From Thermoplasmata archaeon UBA61 (GTDB lineage Archaea; Thermoplasmatota; Thermoplasmata; Lutacidiplasmatales; UBA184), in contig DASW01000008.1 in assembly GCA_002503985.1 (NCBI GenBank), positions 124,001 to 188,000 of the forward strand: a stretch of DNA of 64,000 nt, given 5' to 3'. The notes under the pieces were generated by a model that saw nothing but the letters and a program-made list of their open reading frames with translations, had not been told where the DNA came from and did no database searches. Numbering within the stretch: position 1 is the first letter of the stretch; each line of letters starts with the position of its first letter. Shown one piece after another: positions 1 to 9,377 of the stretch. A program made the translations under genes and the position numbers.

Positions 1-2
1 GG

Positions 3-554
3 ATCAACGAAGAGATTCGCACGCGGGTGTATCTCTCCTACTTCAGCAATGCCCGGGGGCAGATCGACGAGCAGCGGCGAAAGATCACCTTCCTCCAGCG
101 GCTCAAGGACGAAGAGAGCGGGGACCCACACTTTCGGATCAATGCCAAGCAGGTCTTCGGCGACCCGATGGCCTACAAGAAGCTGATGCCGTGGATTGAC
201 ACGCTCATGGAAATCGCCAATGCGGGCGGGCGGCGTACTGACGACGCGAGGACCATGGGCGAGCTCGTGGAAGAGTTGCTCGTCGAGGAGCGACGTATCA
301 CCTCCAAACTCGAGGAAGGGTTGAACCAGATCCGAGGAGGGTTTGCCACCGGGGGAAAGCTCCCGCTCACCCTCGAGGCCGTGAGCCACCCCCTACCGGT
401 CGAATGGTCGGTCGAGGGCTTCCCGATCAAGTGGCATGCCAGCCAGGCTAGCGACCATGAGCCCCTCCGAAAGGAGCCGGGGGGACCCCGGTCCGTGGTG
501 GACGTCCAAATCCATCTCTGCACGCTCTGCCGGAAGATCGTCGGAAAACCCTAA
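3..554 (+). CDS. C-terminal part of an unrecognised helical protein (5' truncated)
   Basis: The reading frame is open to the left edge of the window, so this is probably the end of a longer gene; a GTG at 27 is the first possible internal start. The visible ~184 residues are mostly charged and helical, with a Glu/Arg-rich stretch around residues 85-110 that could form a coiled coil. There is a short C-x2-C pair near the C-terminus (CTLC). I recognise no family. About 230 bp separate it from the downstream ammonium transporter, so the two are not obviously an operon. Confidence 0.5.
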   Translation: MNEEIRTRVYLSYFSNARGQIDEQRRKITFLQRLKDEESGDPHFRINAKQVFGDPMAYKKLMPWIDTLMEIANAGGRRTDDARTMGELVEELLVEERRITSKLEEGLNQIRGGFATGGKLPLTLEAVSHPLPVEWSVEGFPIKWHASQASDHEPLRKEPGGPRSVVDVQIHLCTLCRKIVGKP

Positions 555-730
555 CGGTCCGTCCGTCCGGAACTTCTCGCCCCGCGCGAATCGCGCCCTC
601 CCCTCGGTCCTGGCCGGAACAAGGGCTTTCGCCCCGCCCACGCGAAGCCATCCACGACCTCTGGAACGGTCGGCGGCCGCGGCCTGCGGAGCACCTAGGA
701 CCACCGGCGGCGCCGGACGAATTCGAGCAA

Positions 731-782
731 CCTTCTTAACCTGACATTGTAAAACCCGCAAAGCTCGCTACAGAGGAGAAGT
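731..782 (+). promoter_or_regulatory. Putative promoter and ribosome binding site of the first ammonium transporter
   Basis: A T/A-rich patch (TTCTTAACC, about 731-739) and a second AT-rich patch near 745-755 lie in otherwise GC-rich DNA. A purine-rich GAGGAGAAG element at about 772-780 sits just ahead of the GTG start at 788. Which AT patch is the TATA box cannot be decided by eye. The rest of the 555-787 gap shows nothing recognisable. Confidence 0.4.
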
Positions 783-787
783 GGGTT

Positions 788-2050
788 GTGGTAGTCTGCA
801 TCCCCGCGACAGGCGCTTTGTGCAACTCCGGCGACATTGCCTGGGTCATCACGGCTACCGCGCTCGTGATGATCATGACCCCGGGACTGGGGTTCTTCTA
901 CGGAGGTCTGGTCCGTCGTAAGAACCTCGTCTCGACCATCGTTCAATGCATGGCCATCTTCGGGGTCGTGAGCCTGGCCTGGGCCATCTGGGGATACTCG
1001 TTGACCTTCGGCGATTCCACCCTGGGCGGGTTCATCGGAAACTTCCAGTACTTCGCGCTGAGCGGAGTGGGCTCCTCGGCGAACACGGCCTATTCGTCGA
1101 CCATCCCCGCGCTGCTGTTCTTCGCCTTCCAGCTGAAGTTCGCGGCCATCACGCCGGCGCTGATCATCGGCGCGTTCGCGGGACGGATCCGCCTCAAGCC
1201 CCTCCTCATCTTCATCCTCGCCTGGGTGACGTTCATCTACTTCCCGGTGGCCCACTGGGTCTGGGGCGACGGGGGCTGGCTTCACGTCATGGGAGTCGAG
1301 GACTTTGCCGGTGGGATGGTGGTTCACACCACCGCCGGGGTAAGTGCGCTCGCGGCCGCGCTCGTCATCGGCCGGGGATTCGACTTCGGCAAGGAGAGTC
1401 GCCCCAACAACGTCCCGTACGTGATCCTCGGTACGGCGATTCTTTGGTTCGGCTGGTTTGGATTCAACGCGGGTAGCTCTCTCTCGGCGAACGACATCGC
1501 GGTCAACGCCCTGGTCACCACGAACCTGGCGGCCGCGGCGGGCGGTGTCAGCTGGATGATGCTGGATTGGATCCGAAAGGGAAAGCCCTCCGCGGTCGGA
1601 ATGTGCATCGGATTTGTCTGCGGACTCGCGGCTGTGACCCCCGCCGCAGGTTTCGTGAGCCCTGCGTTCTCGATGGTGATCGGTGTCGTGGCCGGCGTCG
1701 GCTGCAACTTCGTGGCCAGCTGGAGAGCGCGAACCAAGCTGGACGACTCCCTCGACGTGTTCGCCTGCCACGGGGTCGGTGGAATGTGGGGGACGGTCGC
1801 GACTGGGCTCTTCGCTTCGGTGGCCATCAACGCGGCAGGCTCGAACGGTCTCGTCTATGGCAACGTCCACTTCGCCCTGCTCCAGATGTTCGCGGTGGCC
1901 GTGGTGGCGACCTTTGCCTTCTTCGGGACCTACGTGATCCTGCGAGTGATCAACTACTTCTCGCCTCTGCGGACGAGCGCGGAGGAAGAGAAGGCCGGGC
2001 TCGACGAGGTCCACTTCGGAGAGGAAGCGTACTACCCCGCTTCGGAGTAG
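788..2050 (+). CDS. amt: Ammonium transporter, Amt family (copy 1)
   Basis: This 420-residue protein carries ammonium across the cytoplasmic membrane. It has about eleven hydrophobic segments and the typical Amt opening (ALVMIMTPGLGFFYGGLVRRKN). Two family motifs with the pore histidines are visible, AHWVWG in the middle and DVFACHGVGGMWG near the end, together with GWFGFNAGS. Length matches the family. The GTG start is preceded by a strong GGAG-type ribosome binding site. The gene converges on a second amt at 2334-3548. No PII (glnK/glnB) gene lies beside either copy in this window, although Amt and GlnK are usually linked. Confidence 0.96.
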   Translation: MVVCIPATGALCNSGDIAWVITATALVMIMTPGLGFFYGGLVRRKNLVSTIVQCMAIFGVVSLAWAIWGYSLTFGDSTLGGFIGNFQYFALSGVGSSANTAYSSTIPALLFFAFQLKFAAITPALIIGAFAGRIRLKPLLIFILAWVTFIYFPVAHWVWGDGGWLHVMGVEDFAGGMVVHTTAGVSALAAALVIGRGFDFGKESRPNNVPYVILGTAILWFGWFGFNAGSSLSANDIAVNALVTTNLAAAAGGVSWMMLDWIRKGKPSAVGMCIGFVCGLAAVTPAAGFVSPAFSMVIGVVAGVGCNFVASWRARTKLDDSLDVFACHGVGGMWGTVATGLFASVAINAAGSNGLVYGNVHFALLQMFAVAVVATFAFFGTYVILRVINYFSPLRTSAEEEKAGLDEVHFGEEAYYPASE

Positions 2051-2333
2051 GCAGGCCCGGCCCGGTCCGCTTCCAAGGCGCGGCGGTGCGTCGTGGGGAC
2101 AGCGTAGCCTCCGCCGGCAATCGTCCGTGCGGGTCCGAGGGCTCAGCGGGGACGCTCGACAGTCGGAACGCGACCTTCGCCCCGAATTGAGAGGTTCGCA
2201 GGGCCCCTGGCCCAAGGGGTCGGCGGATCGGGTGGGGCGAACCTCGGTCCCGAGGACGGCCCTGGGTTCGGGGGCATCTTTACCGAATGCCGCGTTGCGA
2301 AGGCGAGGTCAACGCTGAGTCGGCGGGAGGCGC

Positions 2334-3548
2334 TCACTCACCGTGGACGTCCTCGCCGTGGAGCTCCCAGTCGAGCCCTGCTACCTCGACCTCTTTGGAT
2401 ACGCGGACCTCCATGAGGCGGTCGATGCCGAAGAGGATCAGGTAGGTCACGGTGAACGCGAACGCGGCCGCGAAGGCGACGGCCGCCAGCTCCTTTCCGA
2501 AGAACGCGGATCCCCCGAAGAAGAGGCCGTTGGCCCCGGCCGGGTTAATCGCCAATGAGGCGAACACGCCGAGAAGCACGATCCCGAGGATCCCACCCAC
2601 TCCATGGACCCCCCATACGTCCAGCGCGTCGTCCAAGTGCCGCCGGTTCTTCAACGCGATCGCCAGGTAGCAGATGATCCCGGCTGCCGCACCAAAAAGC
2701 ATCGCGGCCGCCGGCGAGACGTACCCCGCCGCCGGCGTGATGACCACCAGCCCTGCGAGGCCCCCGGTCAGGAACCCGATGAATTTCGGTTTGCCTTCTA
2801 TGCTCCAATCCATGATCATCCAGACGAAGCTCGCGATGCCCCCGGCAATGGCTGTGTTGAGGAACGCTACCACCGCAACACTGTTGACCGCGTAGGCGTT
2901 CCCGGCATTGAAGCCGAACCAGCCAAACCAGAGGATGGCCATCCCAATCCCTGCCAGATGGAGATTCTGCGGTTTATCGCGCACGTACCGGCTTCCAAGG
3001 TACAGCACACACGCGAGGGCGCTCATTCCCGCGATCGTGTGGACCACGATCCCGCCCCCGAAGTCGAGCACGCCCCACTGCTGGAGGAGGCCCCCGCCCC
3101 ACACCATGTGCGCCATCGGGTAGTAGACGAAGAGCTGCCAGCAGACGAGGAAGACGAGGTAGGCACCGAACTTGACCCGGTTCGTGAAGGCCCCCGTGAT
3201 GAGCGGCGGAGTGATGATCACCACCATCATCTCGTATGCGAAAAACACGTAGAGCGGTATGCCCGAGGCCACCGGGGATGCCGTGGTGGAGGAGACGTTC
3301 AGCAGGAACGCCTGATTGAGGTTGCCGATCACTCCGTGAAAGTCCCCGCTGAAGCAGAGGGAATACCCTACGGAGACCCACAGGAGCGTCGTCACCCCGA
3401 GGGCGGCGAAGCTCTGCATCATGATCGAAATGGAGTTCTTCTGGCCGACCAGGCCCGCGTAGAAGAACGCGAGCCCCGGCGTCATGAACATCACGAGGGC
3501 GGTCGCGATGAGCATGAACAGCGTGTCGGTTGCGTTGAAACCCGCCAT
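2334..3548 (-). CDS. amt: Ammonium transporter, Amt family (copy 2)
   Basis: A second, clearly divergent Amt of about 404 residues. It has the same architecture: TPGLAFFYAGLVGQKN near the N-terminus, AHMVWGGG in the middle and the WGVHGVGGILG motif with the second pore histidine. The ATG at 3548 is preferred because it gives the usual short extracytoplasmic N-terminus; a GTG nine bases upstream (3557) is also open. It is transcribed towards the first amt, and the two stop codons are 283 bp apart. The sequence difference between copies suggests distinct affinities or conditions rather than a recent duplication, which is an inference. Confidence 0.95.
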   Translation of the reverse strand: MAGFNATDTLFMLIATALVMFMTPGLAFFYAGLVGQKNSISIMMQSFAALGVTTLLWVSVGYSLCFSGDFHGVIGNLNQAFLLNVSSTTASPVASGIPLYVFFAYEMMVVIITPPLITGAFTNRVKFGAYLVFLVCWQLFVYYPMAHMVWGGGLLQQWGVLDFGGGIVVHTIAGMSALACVLYLGSRYVRDKPQNLHLAGIGMAILWFGWFGFNAGNAYAVNSVAVVAFLNTAIAGGIASFVWMIMDWSIEGKPKFIGFLTGGLAGLVVITPAAGYVSPAAAMLFGAAAGIICYLAIALKNRRHLDDALDVWGVHGVGGILGIVLLGVFASLAINPAGANGLFFGGSAFFGKELAAVAFAAAFAFTVTYLILFGIDRLMEVRVSKEVEVAGLDWELHGEDVHGE

Positions 3549-3988
3549 CGGAACCACTCTTGTTGTAGGGTCCCACCTAAGGACGGTCCTGGGTCCTGTG
3601 GATGGCCCTTCCCACAGACGAAGTTTGCAGCAAGTCTGCGCCTATTCATATTTGTGTGTGGTCCGAATGACGAGTGAAGGCGGAACCGAGCTCGCGGCTC
3701 CGTGGACGATTGGGGCCCCGCTGGACGGTCGATCACCGACGAGAGGCACGGTGACGAGCCGCCACTCCAGCCCGCTCGAACTGATTCTGGCGGCGCGTGG
3801 TTCCCGTATCGAACCCCTACCGCACTCGGTCCAATCTCCCATCCCCCGATCCACCCCACGTCTGGGTGACTGGCATCGCGCGCTCGGGTGGCCACCGCCG
3901 AGCACGGCGAAGGGGAGGGCCGAAATCGGTCGGCCATAGGTTTAAGGCCGTTTGGCCCGTACAGAGTTCTTTGCCAAGCAGAAGTGCG
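3549..3988. other. 440-bp divergent intergenic region between amt copy 2 and the GvpD-like gene
   Basis: No convincing gene is seen here. An AT-rich patch (ATTCATATTTG) at about 3645-3655 stands out from the GC-rich surroundings and may belong to a promoter. TTTAAG at 3941-3946 is a likely TATA element for the rightward gene at 3989. Short open frames in this stretch have no recognisable composition or motif. Confidence 0.5.
3941..3946 (+). promoter_or_regulatory. TATA-like element for the GvpD-like ATPase gene
   Basis: TTTAAG lies about 45 nt upstream of the ATG at 3989. A transcript starting about 26 nt downstream would have a 5' leader of roughly 20 nt. Confidence 0.4.
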
Positions 3989-5482
3989 ATGGCGGCCAAT
4001 CTCAACCTGCCGACTGAGTTGAGTCACTTCCTCGACCGTCCGGCCCCTCAGCCGTTGCTCATTCGGGGGCCCCCGGGCACGGGGAAGACCATGCTGGCCC
4101 TCGAGCTCCTCGAGGCCTTCTCCGGGCGCCGGATCTACGTTACGAGCCGCGTCCGCACCGCTGAGCTTGAACTCGACTTCCCTGCGCTCGGCCGAATGAC
4201 CCGGGCCGGCCAGCTCTCGATCGTGGACATGACGGTGACCGGCGGCGACCTACGGGAGGCATCGCGCGCGGTCGCCTCAGCCCCGGGGCTCGTGGTGCCC
4301 AACGACCCGAGCCGCAGCCTTCGAGCGCTCCTCCTTCCTCCTGCGGTCCTAGAGGCCTGGAGCCAGAGCTCACCCACGGCTCCCACCCTCATCGTGCTGG
4401 ACTCGTGGGACGCGATCGTCGAACGCCACCTCGGAGACCCCAGCCAGTTCGGCGAGTTTCACACCTCCCGCGAGGACCTCGAACGGATCGCGCTCGCCCA
4501 GATGTCCGATGGACCGGTCTTCCTCGTGCTCGTGGGCGAACACCGCGAAGAAGGTCAGCTCGAGTACCTCGTCAACGGCGTGGTGTCCTTGGAGCGGACG
4601 ATCCGCGACGACCGCATGGAACGATGGCTACGCATCGACAAGCTGCGGGGGATTCGAATCACCCATCCGTCGTATCCGTTCTCGCTGGAGGGGGGCCGGT
4701 TCCGGTGTATTGAACCCTTTCATACGGGCGCCAGGACCGCCACCCCCCGCATTGACCCAGAGCCGGAAGTGTGCCCGGGTGAGATCTGGCCGGGCTCGTC
4801 CGATTACGCCTCGTTCTTCGGAAGGCTTGCGGTCGGCAAGATAACGCTGATCGAGTACGACTCTGAGGTCCCCATCTCGGCCGTACGGTTGCTGGTGGTC
4901 CCGATGTTGAACCAGGTGGTCGCCCGGGGGGGTCGGGTCTTCCACATCCCGCACCCCGGGATCCACCTCGCCGAAGTGTGGAAGATGTACGAGGGTCTGA
5001 CTCCCAAGGAGACCTTCCTTCGTCAGGTCCGAGTCCTGGGCACGCTGACGAACGGCGACCCCGAGGAGTTCCGGTCCATCTCGTTCCCGCTCCCGTCCGC
5101 GAAACCGGAGGGAGTCAGTCCCCGGGTTCCCGAGGCGGCGAAGTTCCTGCGCGAGAACCCCGACCCCGATCATCCGAACCTGGGGGTACTATCGATCTCC
5201 GGGCTGAAGACGCTCAACTCACTGCAACCGGGGACGTACACCCCCGAAGTGCTTCCCGGGCTGGCGCTCAGTTACCTCCACCAATCCCCGGGCCATGAGG
5301 TCTGGGTCGGGCCCGAAGACGATCCCCTCACACAGTCCCTCCGTCCGATGGCGGATACTCGGATTCGGCTGCTTTCGCGGGAAGGCCGGGTGTTCGTCCA
5401 TGGGGTAATTCCCCGCACCCCTTCCCTGGTGCTTTCTGAGGGAGACGACCGGTCGCTGTATCATCTCCTTCTCATCGTGTAG
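3989..5482 (+). CDS. RecA-superfamily ATPase of the GvpD/Rad55/KaiC type
   Basis: 497 residues from the ATG at 3989; an upstream extension to 3797 is open but has no family character. The N-terminal ATPase domain has a perfect Walker A (RGPPGTGKT, residues 26-34), a hydrophobic Walker B strand ending in VLDSWD near residue 140, and the family-like segment LVGEHREEGQLEYLVNGVVSLE. The second half (about residues 250-497) looks like a degenerate second RecA-like domain: it has strand patterns such as LIEYDSEVP but no P-loop. GvpD is known as a regulator of gas-vesicle genes in haloarchaea. No gas-vesicle structural genes are visible here, so a broader regulatory or switch role is more likely (inference). 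Confidence 0.8.
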   Translation: MAANLNLPTELSHFLDRPAPQPLLIRGPPGTGKTMLALELLEAFSGRRIYVTSRVRTAELELDFPALGRMTRAGQLSIVDMTVTGGDLREASRAVASAPGLVVPNDPSRSLRALLLPPAVLEAWSQSSPTAPTLIVLDSWDAIVERHLGDPSQFGEFHTSREDLERIALAQMSDGPVFLVLVGEHREEGQLEYLVNGVVSLERTIRDDRMERWLRIDKLRGIRITHPSYPFSLEGGRFRCIEPFHTGARTATPRIDPEPEVCPGEIWPGSSDYASFFGRLAVGKITLIEYDSEVPISAVRLLVVPMLNQVVARGGRVFHIPHPGIHLAEVWKMYEGLTPKETFLRQVRVLGTLTNGDPEEFRSISFPLPSAKPEGVSPRVPEAAKFLRENPDPDHPNLGVLSISGLKTLNSLQPGTYTPEVLPGLALSYLHQSPGHEVWVGPEDDPLTQSLRPMADTRIRLLSREGRVFVHGVIPRTPSLVLSEGDDRSLYHLLLIV

Positions 5483-5615
5483 CCCGTCATCTCCTCGGAG
5501 GTCCTCCCGGCCCGCCACCAAGGGGTCGCTTGGCCGTCGGGGCGTGTCGGCGCTCGCCGAAGCGACGTGCCGGGCCCGCCCCGTGAGGCGTTCCTTCTCT
5601 ACAAGGGAAGGGTCT

Positions 5616-6368
5616 TCAGAGTGGGACGGTTCCTCGGATCGGGGAACCACCCGAGTAGCCTACCACCGCGAACCCTCGCCCAGTTCCCGCCAGCGACATG
5701 GAGGTCACCAGGACCAGAGCGGACCCGTTCTCGATCACGATGTCCGACGCCCCGGACGAGACCGCTCTCCAGGGGCGGGCCTCCGTGAACGAGAGCACGT
5801 TCGTGCCGTTCGGCCCGGCGAGCACGGCGTACCACAACTCGGAGGAGGTCGGCGGGGTCCCCGCGCAAAGGTTGGACGAAGTGACGTTGGCGACCGCGTT
5901 GATATCTGTGATGAAGTCCCCGTCGTAGATTTCGTAGACCCGCACATTGACCTCCCCCGTAGTGACGGGCTGGCTGGAGCCGTTCCAGGGGATCCGTTCC
6001 ACGTACGCCGTTCCCCCTCCGCCACACGACATCGCGGTCACGCTGGAGGGGCTACCGAAGGTGACGGTGATGGGGGGCCCCGGGGTGGGAAAGGGGTTGC
6101 TCGACGAAGGGGAGTACGGCCGTGCCGTGACGATCGTGTAGACCCCGAGGGCGATGATCACCACCACAAGGACCGTGCCGATGCGCTCCCTCCGAACGTT
6201 CTTCCGGCTCGCCTGGTGCTGGCGGAAGGAACGCGCGCGGCCGTCAAACGAGCCGGGGGCCGCCGGTTCTCCGGCACGGGGCCGGTCTCTCGTCTTCTCC
6301 AAGTCTCCGGCGGAAGTCGGCTCGTCAGGAGGGTCGGTGGGTATCCAGGGCGGGGTCGATCCGGTCAT
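5616..6368 (-). CDS. Membrane-anchored extracytoplasmic protein linked to an ABC exporter
   Basis: 250 residues. A basic, Pro-rich cytosolic N-terminus of about 65 residues is followed by one transmembrane helix (TVLVVVIIALGVYTIV) and an outside domain rich in Ser, Thr, Gly and Asn with several N-x-S/T sequons. Its ATG overlaps the stop of the ABC ATPase gene (ATGA), so it is translationally coupled and is the last gene of the permease-ATPase-accessory operon. I recognise no family. A periplasm-like sensor or adaptor of the exporter is a reasonable guess from context only. Confidence 0.75.
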   Translation of the reverse strand: MTGSTPPWIPTDPPDEPTSAGDLEKTRDRPRAGEPAAPGSFDGRARSFRQHQASRKNVRRERIGTVLVVVIIALGVYTIVTARPYSPSSSNPFPTPGPPITVTFGSPSSVTAMSCGGGGTAYVERIPWNGSSQPVTTGEVNVRVYEIYDGDFITDINAVANVTSSNLCAGTPPTSSELWYAVLAGPNGTNVLSFTEARPWRAVSSGASDIVIENGSALVLVTSMSLAGTGRGFAVVGYSGGSPIRGTVPL

Positions 6369-7294
6369 GTCTCGTTGGGGGCCTTCGGGATCAGCTCGAG
6401 ATAGGCTTCCTCGAGAACCAGCGAGGTGTTTGCGAACTGCACGACCGGCCCCAGCCCCTGGCAGAGTCCAAGGAGACGGACCCGGGTCTCGTCGCTGCCA
6501 TCGAACGTGATCCGCCAACGCCGGTCGGACAACACCGCCACTTCCGTAGCCACCCCACGAAGCGGAGCCGCCGATTCGGGAGCGACGGGGCGCTCGAACT
6601 CGACGTCGACCTGCCGGGGACGGATCCGCCCGGCCACACGCTCGACGCGGTCCCGAAGCAGGACCTGACCTTGGTGGAGGAAGACCACCTCGTCGCAGAC
6701 CTCGGTCACCTCGAGCATCTGGTGGGAGCTCATGAACACCAGATGGTCGCGTTTCAGCTGGTTCAGGAGGCGACGCACGAGCACGCGCTCGGCGGGGTCC
6801 AGACCGCTCGTCGGTTCGTCGAGGAGGACCACCGATGGGTCGCCCATTAGGGTAGAGGCGAGAGCCACCCGTTGCCGTTGACCTTTGGAGAGCCAACCGA
6901 TCCGTTGGCCGAGCGGGGGCAGGTCGAGAAGCTCGTGGCAACGGTCGACCTCCCGGTCCACGTTCTCCCGGGAGAGACCGCGGGCACGCCCGACCGCATC
7001 CAAGGCCTCGTGGACGTTCAGCGTGGGGTACGGCTCGGGGGTCTCGATGAGCGCCCCCACATCCCAAAGGGCTCGCTTCCGGTCGACCATCGGGTCGACT
7101 CCGTTCAGATAGGCGTGTCCGCGCGACGGGCGGAGGAGACCGACGAGCAGTTTGAGGGTCGTGGTCTTGCCGGCGCCGTTGGGCCCGAGATAGCCGACCG
7201 CTCCGGGACCTTCGTAGCGGAACGAGAGGTCGTGAAGCACCGGAGGGGCCCGACCGAATTGTTTCGACAGTGCGGAGACCTCGAGCGAGCCCAT
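6365..7294 (-). CDS. ABC transporter ATP-binding protein (exporter type)
   Basis: 309 residues with all motor motifs in order: Walker A (GPNGAGKTTT, about 37-46), a Q-loop-like region, the LSKGQRQRVALA signature, Walker B VVLLDEPTSGLDP and the switch histidine in SSHQ. The C-terminal ~90 residues form the extra domain typical of CcmA/DrrA-like exporter ATPases (COG1131). It lies 3 bp downstream of its permease and overlaps the next gene by four bases. Substrate unknown. Confidence 0.93.
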   Translation of the reverse strand: MGSLEVSALSKQFGRAPPVLHDLSFRYEGPGAVGYLGPNGAGKTTTLKLLVGLLRPSRGHAYLNGVDPMVDRKRALWDVGALIETPEPYPTLNVHEALDAVGRARGLSRENVDREVDRCHELLDLPPLGQRIGWLSKGQRQRVALASTLMGDPSVVLLDEPTSGLDPAERVLVRRLLNQLKRDHLVFMSSHQMLEVTEVCDEVVFLHQGQVLLRDRVERVAGRIRPRQVDVEFERPVAPESAAPLRGVATEVAVLSDRRWRITFDGSDETRVRLLGLCQGLGPVVQFANTSLVLEEAYLELIPKAPNET

Positions 7295-7297
7295 GGG

Positions 7298-8203
7298 TCA
7301 CCCGGTCGACTCCTTGCGTTGGTAGAGGTAGGCGCTCAAGGGGAGGAAGACGGCCACGTAGGCCGCCATGATCTCGAGACCCTCGGAGACCGTGGCGGCC
7401 CAGATGGTGTAGTACTGATCCTCCCCGAGAGGGATGTTCTGAATGTGAACAAAGTCGGTGTCGAGGACCGCCGCCATGGCTCCGCCGGCATAACTCAACG
7501 AAAACCACGGCTCGAATCCCGCCAGTTCGATCGTCGCTTGGAGGGTGGCGAACCCGACGTAGAGCGCCAGCACGGTGACGAGCACGCCCGCGGACGGCGA
7601 CCGGATGAAGGCGCTGATGCAGAACGCCACGCTGAGCGCTGCGAGGGCGAAGAGGATGGCCACGCCCAGCGACTCGAGCCAGAGGCTCCAGGGAACGCTC
7701 GGGGCGCCGAAGAAATAGACGGCCCCAGCGGCCCCGAAGACGTAGTAGACCCCAACAACGGCCAGCGTGACGAGGGTCGCGGCGGCGTACCGTCCGGCGA
7801 GAAGGACCGGCCTCCGGATCGGAAGGACCAGCATGTAATACCCGGTGCCCGTCGAGAAGTCGACGCTCAGCGCGTCCCCGCCGAAGAACGCCGCGGCGAG
7901 GACGACGAAGAGCCCGGTGTTCACGAGGTAGTTGCTGAGGTACTCCGACGGGCGGTAGAGCTGCTGGAGTTGAACGGCGGCGACCCCCGCATCGGCCTCA
8001 AACGCGAGCGTGAGACCCGAGATCAGAACGACGAAACCAAGCAGTCCGTAGAATCGGTTCGTGCGAATGTAATGCCCGAGTTGGAGGAAGGTGACGGTCC
8101 GCCATTGATCGAAGTCCGAGACGCGCCGGCGGGGAACGGCCCCGGATTGGGCGTTGCCGGGCGGATCGGATTGAGCCGGGATCACGTTGCGTTCCTTCCT
8201 CAA
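7298..8203 (-). CDS. ABC-2 type permease
   Basis: 301 residues with about six hydrophobic segments and no ATP-binding motifs. Directly followed by the exporter ATPase, it is the membrane partner of that motor. The segment FFGGDALSVDFSTGTGYYMLVLPIRR resembles the amphipathic coupling region of ABC-2 permeases that carries long basic patches after the second helix. The pair probably exports a lipid, peptide or drug-like compound; the substrate cannot be read from sequence. Confidence 0.88.
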   Translation of the reverse strand: MRKERNVIPAQSDPPGNAQSGAVPRRRVSDFDQWRTVTFLQLGHYIRTNRFYGLLGFVVLISGLTLAFEADAGVAAVQLQQLYRPSEYLSNYLVNTGLFVVLAAAFFGGDALSVDFSTGTGYYMLVLPIRRPVLLAGRYAAATLVTLAVVGVYYVFGAAGAVYFFGAPSVPWSLWLESLGVAILFALAALSVAFCISAFIRSPSAGVLVTVLALYVGFATLQATIELAGFEPWFSLSYAGGAMAAVLDTDFVHIQNIPLGEDQYYTIWAATVSEGLEIMAAYVAVFLPLSAYLYQRKESTG

Positions 8204-8535
8204 TAGACCGTTCTAGGCTATCTCCCCTTTCGGGCACGAGCGCGAGCCGTGCGAGTCGTGGCACCCCCGCGGCCAGCGACTGAAACAGCCCCGGTCTCGG
8301 GCTTAAATCTTTCTTGGCCTAAGACAGACCTTCGAACGAAACCCGGCGTGGGGTCCGCGAGTACTCCGGTCAGACCATCGGCTGGCACCCATCCGGGGTT
8401 GCTTCGCTGAGCCGGGGAATCCGCCTGGGAGGTGACCTGCTTATACCCGTGGTGAGCCGCCGCCCTCCTCGCCCACGAAGGGATTATGCGCGGAGGTTCC
8501 CATCGTAGGCTGAGCCCGAAGGTTCGAGAGGCAAC
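8204..8535. other. 332-bp divergent intergenic region (ABC permease / cupredoxin)
   Basis: No gene is supported. GCTTATAC at about 8439-8446 is a plausible TATA box for the rightward cupredoxin gene. GATTTAAGC on the minus strand at about 8301-8309 may drive the leftward ABC operon, with a leader of some 70 nt. Confidence 0.4.
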
Positions 8536-9255
8536 ATGGGCGCGAGGAGCTGGGTCGTAATTGCAGTGGTCGTCCTCCTCGCGGGCTGCGCCCTGATGCC
8601 CCCCATCGACGCGGCGCCTATTCGAGGGACCGAGACGAACCACGTTGCCACGACGGACTACCTCTACGTGGCGGCGACCGGGGACTATGGCTACACACCG
8701 GACACGTTCAACGACCTGCCGGCCCACGCGACGATCAATGTCACCTTCGTAGACAACTCCACGATGACCGATGGACACACCTTCACGATCCTGGGAGTCG
8801 AGGGTGTCCAGATCCCCAACACCGACACCCAGACCCAGATCAATGCCTTGGCCTTCGGTAACAACCCTCGGGCGCTCTTCAACCTGAACGTGAGCAGCTA
8901 CGGCGACCGGAACGTCAGCCAGTTCCAGTCTCCCGGACCCGGTTGGTACGAGTTCGTGTGCACGGTGTCGAGCCACTTTCAGGAGGGGATGTACGGGTTC
9001 ATCGCCTTCGGAATGGATCTCCCATCGAACCTCACGTTGCCGGACCGCGTCGGCATCGGTGGCTCGACCCTCAGCTTCAGCCCGGTCGACGCAGCGGCCA
9101 TCGCAGCACTCGTGCTCGTGTTCGTTCTGGGCTACGTGGTCTGGCAGCGCCGCCGCGCGTCCTCCCGGATGCCTCCCGCACCGGTCCGACCCTCAAAGCC
9201 TGCGGCAGCCGAGGGCCATCCACCCGAGGTCGGCCGCACCCAAGGCGGCCGATAG
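8536..9255 (+). CDS. Membrane-anchored cupredoxin (blue-copper electron carrier)
   Basis: 239 residues. An N-terminal hydrophobic segment ends in a lipobox-like LAGC (Cys18). The cupredoxin domain follows, and a C-terminal transmembrane helix (about 187-207) precedes a short basic, Pro-rich tail. The four type-1 copper ligands are all present: His81 (DGHTF), Cys142, His147 and Met152 in a C-x4-H-x4-M loop. It should shuttle electrons on the outer face of the membrane. Its position just upstream of Tat genes and a Rieske/cytochrome b pair suggests it accepts electrons from that complex (inference). Having both a lipobox-like N-terminus and a C-terminal anchor is slightly unusual. Confidence 0.87.
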   Translation: MGARSWVVIAVVVLLAGCALMPPIDAAPIRGTETNHVATTDYLYVAATGDYGYTPDTFNDLPAHATINVTFVDNSTMTDGHTFTILGVEGVQIPNTDTQTQINALAFGNNPRALFNLNVSSYGDRNVSQFQSPGPGWYEFVCTVSSHFQEGMYGFIAFGMDLPSNLTLPDRVGIGGSTLSFSPVDAAAIAALVLVFVLGYVVWQRRRASSRMPPAPVRPSKPAAAEGHPPEVGRTQGGR

Positions 9256-9334
9256 ACACCCGCGGTTCGCGAGTAGTTGGCGGGTCCCGGCCGCCGACCG
9301 GAGTCGCGACCGGTCCTTCCACTCGGAGTTGTGG

Positions 9335-9342
9335 ATTAAATA
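9335..9342 (+). promoter_or_regulatory. TATA box upstream of tatA
   Basis: ATTAAATA stands out in GC-rich sequence. It is centred about 40 nt before the ATG at 9378, giving a predicted leader of roughly 14 nt that contains a GAGG ribosome binding site. The spacing is too short for an efficient start at the alternative ATG at 9360. Confidence 0.55.
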
Positions 9343-9377
9343 GTGGCATCGGAGTGATAATGCCCCGAGGCGGGGGG

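Noticed and set aside
695..2215. 506-residue minus-strand frame over amt copy 1
   Set aside because: Shadow of the ammonium transporter; Arg/His/Asp-rich with no motif.
3700..3940. T-arm-like GGTTCCCGTATCGAACCC element
   Set aside because: No matching acceptor, D or anticodon arms can be drawn around it, so it is not called a tRNA.
6369..7508. Extension of the accessory protein frame across the ABC ATPase gene
   Set aside because: The ATPase is clearly coded in another frame; the accessory protein starts at the ATGA overlap at 6368.
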